33,230 nucleotides of DNA. It comes from Eubacteriales bacterium (lineage in GTDB: Bacteria > Bacillota > Clostridia > Oscillospirales > Oscillospiraceae). The stretch is from the NCBI GenBank assembly GCA_030533415.1, contig JAUNJE010000032.1, positions 1 to 33,230 on the forward strand. The letters run 5' to 3'. The translations under genes and the position numbers were made by a program. Positions 32,882 through 33,230 of the stretch are shown one piece after another (positions within the stretch are counted from its first letter, which is position 1; the number at the start of each line of letters is the position of its first letter). The notes below the pieces were generated by a model. It had not been told where the DNA came from and searched no databases. It worked only from the letters and a program-made list of their open reading frames with translations.

Positions 32882-33230
32882 GGGGCCGTACTGGTTTCGA
32901 CGGGGGTAGTGAGGCTGGAATAGCGGGCCGTGGCGCCTGGCCACGATAAAACGGGCAATTTTCTAAATTTAACTGACAACAAAACTGTTGCCCTGGCTGC
33001 CTAATTAGGCGCCCATCCGCCCCGGAAGGTCCACGAGCCGGGCTCGGGTGTGATTTGAGTGGAGACCGTGCGTATGGTAAGCTTTGCCCATACCATGCAT
33101 CATGAAGCTACTGATTCCCGTAGGGTGTTTGTTCCCGCCGGGATGAGGGAATGTAAATAACAAACTGCGCCCGGAGAAGTTCTTTCCAAGTTGCTTTCGG
33201 ACAGGGGTTCGATTCCCCTCGGCTCCACCA
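32882..33230 (+). ncRNA. ssrA: tmRNA (transfer-messenger RNA)
   Basis: A 349-base tmRNA ending in CCA at the last base of the window. Its 5' GGGGCCG pairs with 3' CGGCTCC before ACCA, and GGGTTCGATTCCCCT is the T-arm. The reading frame to the TAA at 33002 encodes a tag ending TDNKTVALAA, the usual ending for Firmicutes ClpP-directed tags. In frame, the tag would read GNFLNLTDNKTVALAA from GGC at 32954; the exact resume codon is uncertain. smpB is 0.6 kb upstream. Confidence 0.97.

Noticed and set aside
1-33230. CRISPR array, insertion sequence, integrase or phage genes
   Set aside because: No regularly spaced direct repeats and no transposase, integrase or phage structural motifs were seen in either strand.

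Overview
This window reads as a chromosome segment of a moderately GC-rich anaerobic Firmicute of class Clostridia, probably a gut Oscillospirales/Oscillospiraceae-type bacterium. This is inferred from protein style, strong GGAGG ribosome sites, a tyrosine T-box, an OLE RNA operon and palindromic intergenic repeats of a type common in that group. No phage, transposase or CRISPR array is visible.

Layout. (1) 1-4350 is a surface-adhesin or pilus locus on the minus strand: a large secreted von Willebrand A/pilin-type protein, a small DivIVA-like protein, and a signal-peptidase-like protein that lacks both catalytic residues in the way Streptococcus pyogenes SipA does. A divergent XRE regulator has palindromic operators over the shared promoter region. 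Related repeats lie on both sides of the locus. (2) 4713-7578 holds a domain-permuted GH3 glucosidase and a DUF559 nuclease-like gene. (3) 7750-13851 (minus) is an SRP/queuosine stretch: a flavodoxin-SCP2-membrane fusion, a membrane protein, queA, a tandem GNAT protein, tgt and, from its own promoter, yajC. (4) 13960-16153 (plus) carries dapA and a Gfo/Idh/MocA dehydrogenase. (5) 16255-16689 is an AT-rich gene resembling aminoglycoside 6'-N-acetyltransferase. (6) 16811-19765 is a T-box operon: a membrane-inserted M28 peptidase, tyrS and a GNAT. (7) 19762-21105 has an acyltransferase-like gene and a palindromic element.

(8) 21130-28519 (minus) is one long operon. A promoter at 28491-28519 drives a roughly 600-nt structured RNA that I assign to the OLE RNA class, followed by its membrane partner OapA and then dxs, tlyA, nadK, argR, recN and an ASCH-domain gene. 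This is the synteny known for OLE loci. (9) 28600-31685 has a Nudix hydrolase, small unknown proteins, a HAD hydrolase and a frameshifted GNAT. (10) 31747-33230 carries smpB (apparently with a CTG start), a cyclophilin and a complete tmRNA whose CCA is the last base of the window.

The two stretches most worth following are the OLE RNA/OapA unit in a probably mesophilic gut organism, and the SipA-like/vWA-pilin/DivIVA-like cluster, which has no visible sortase. All calls come from reading the sequence; no database or folding search was run.
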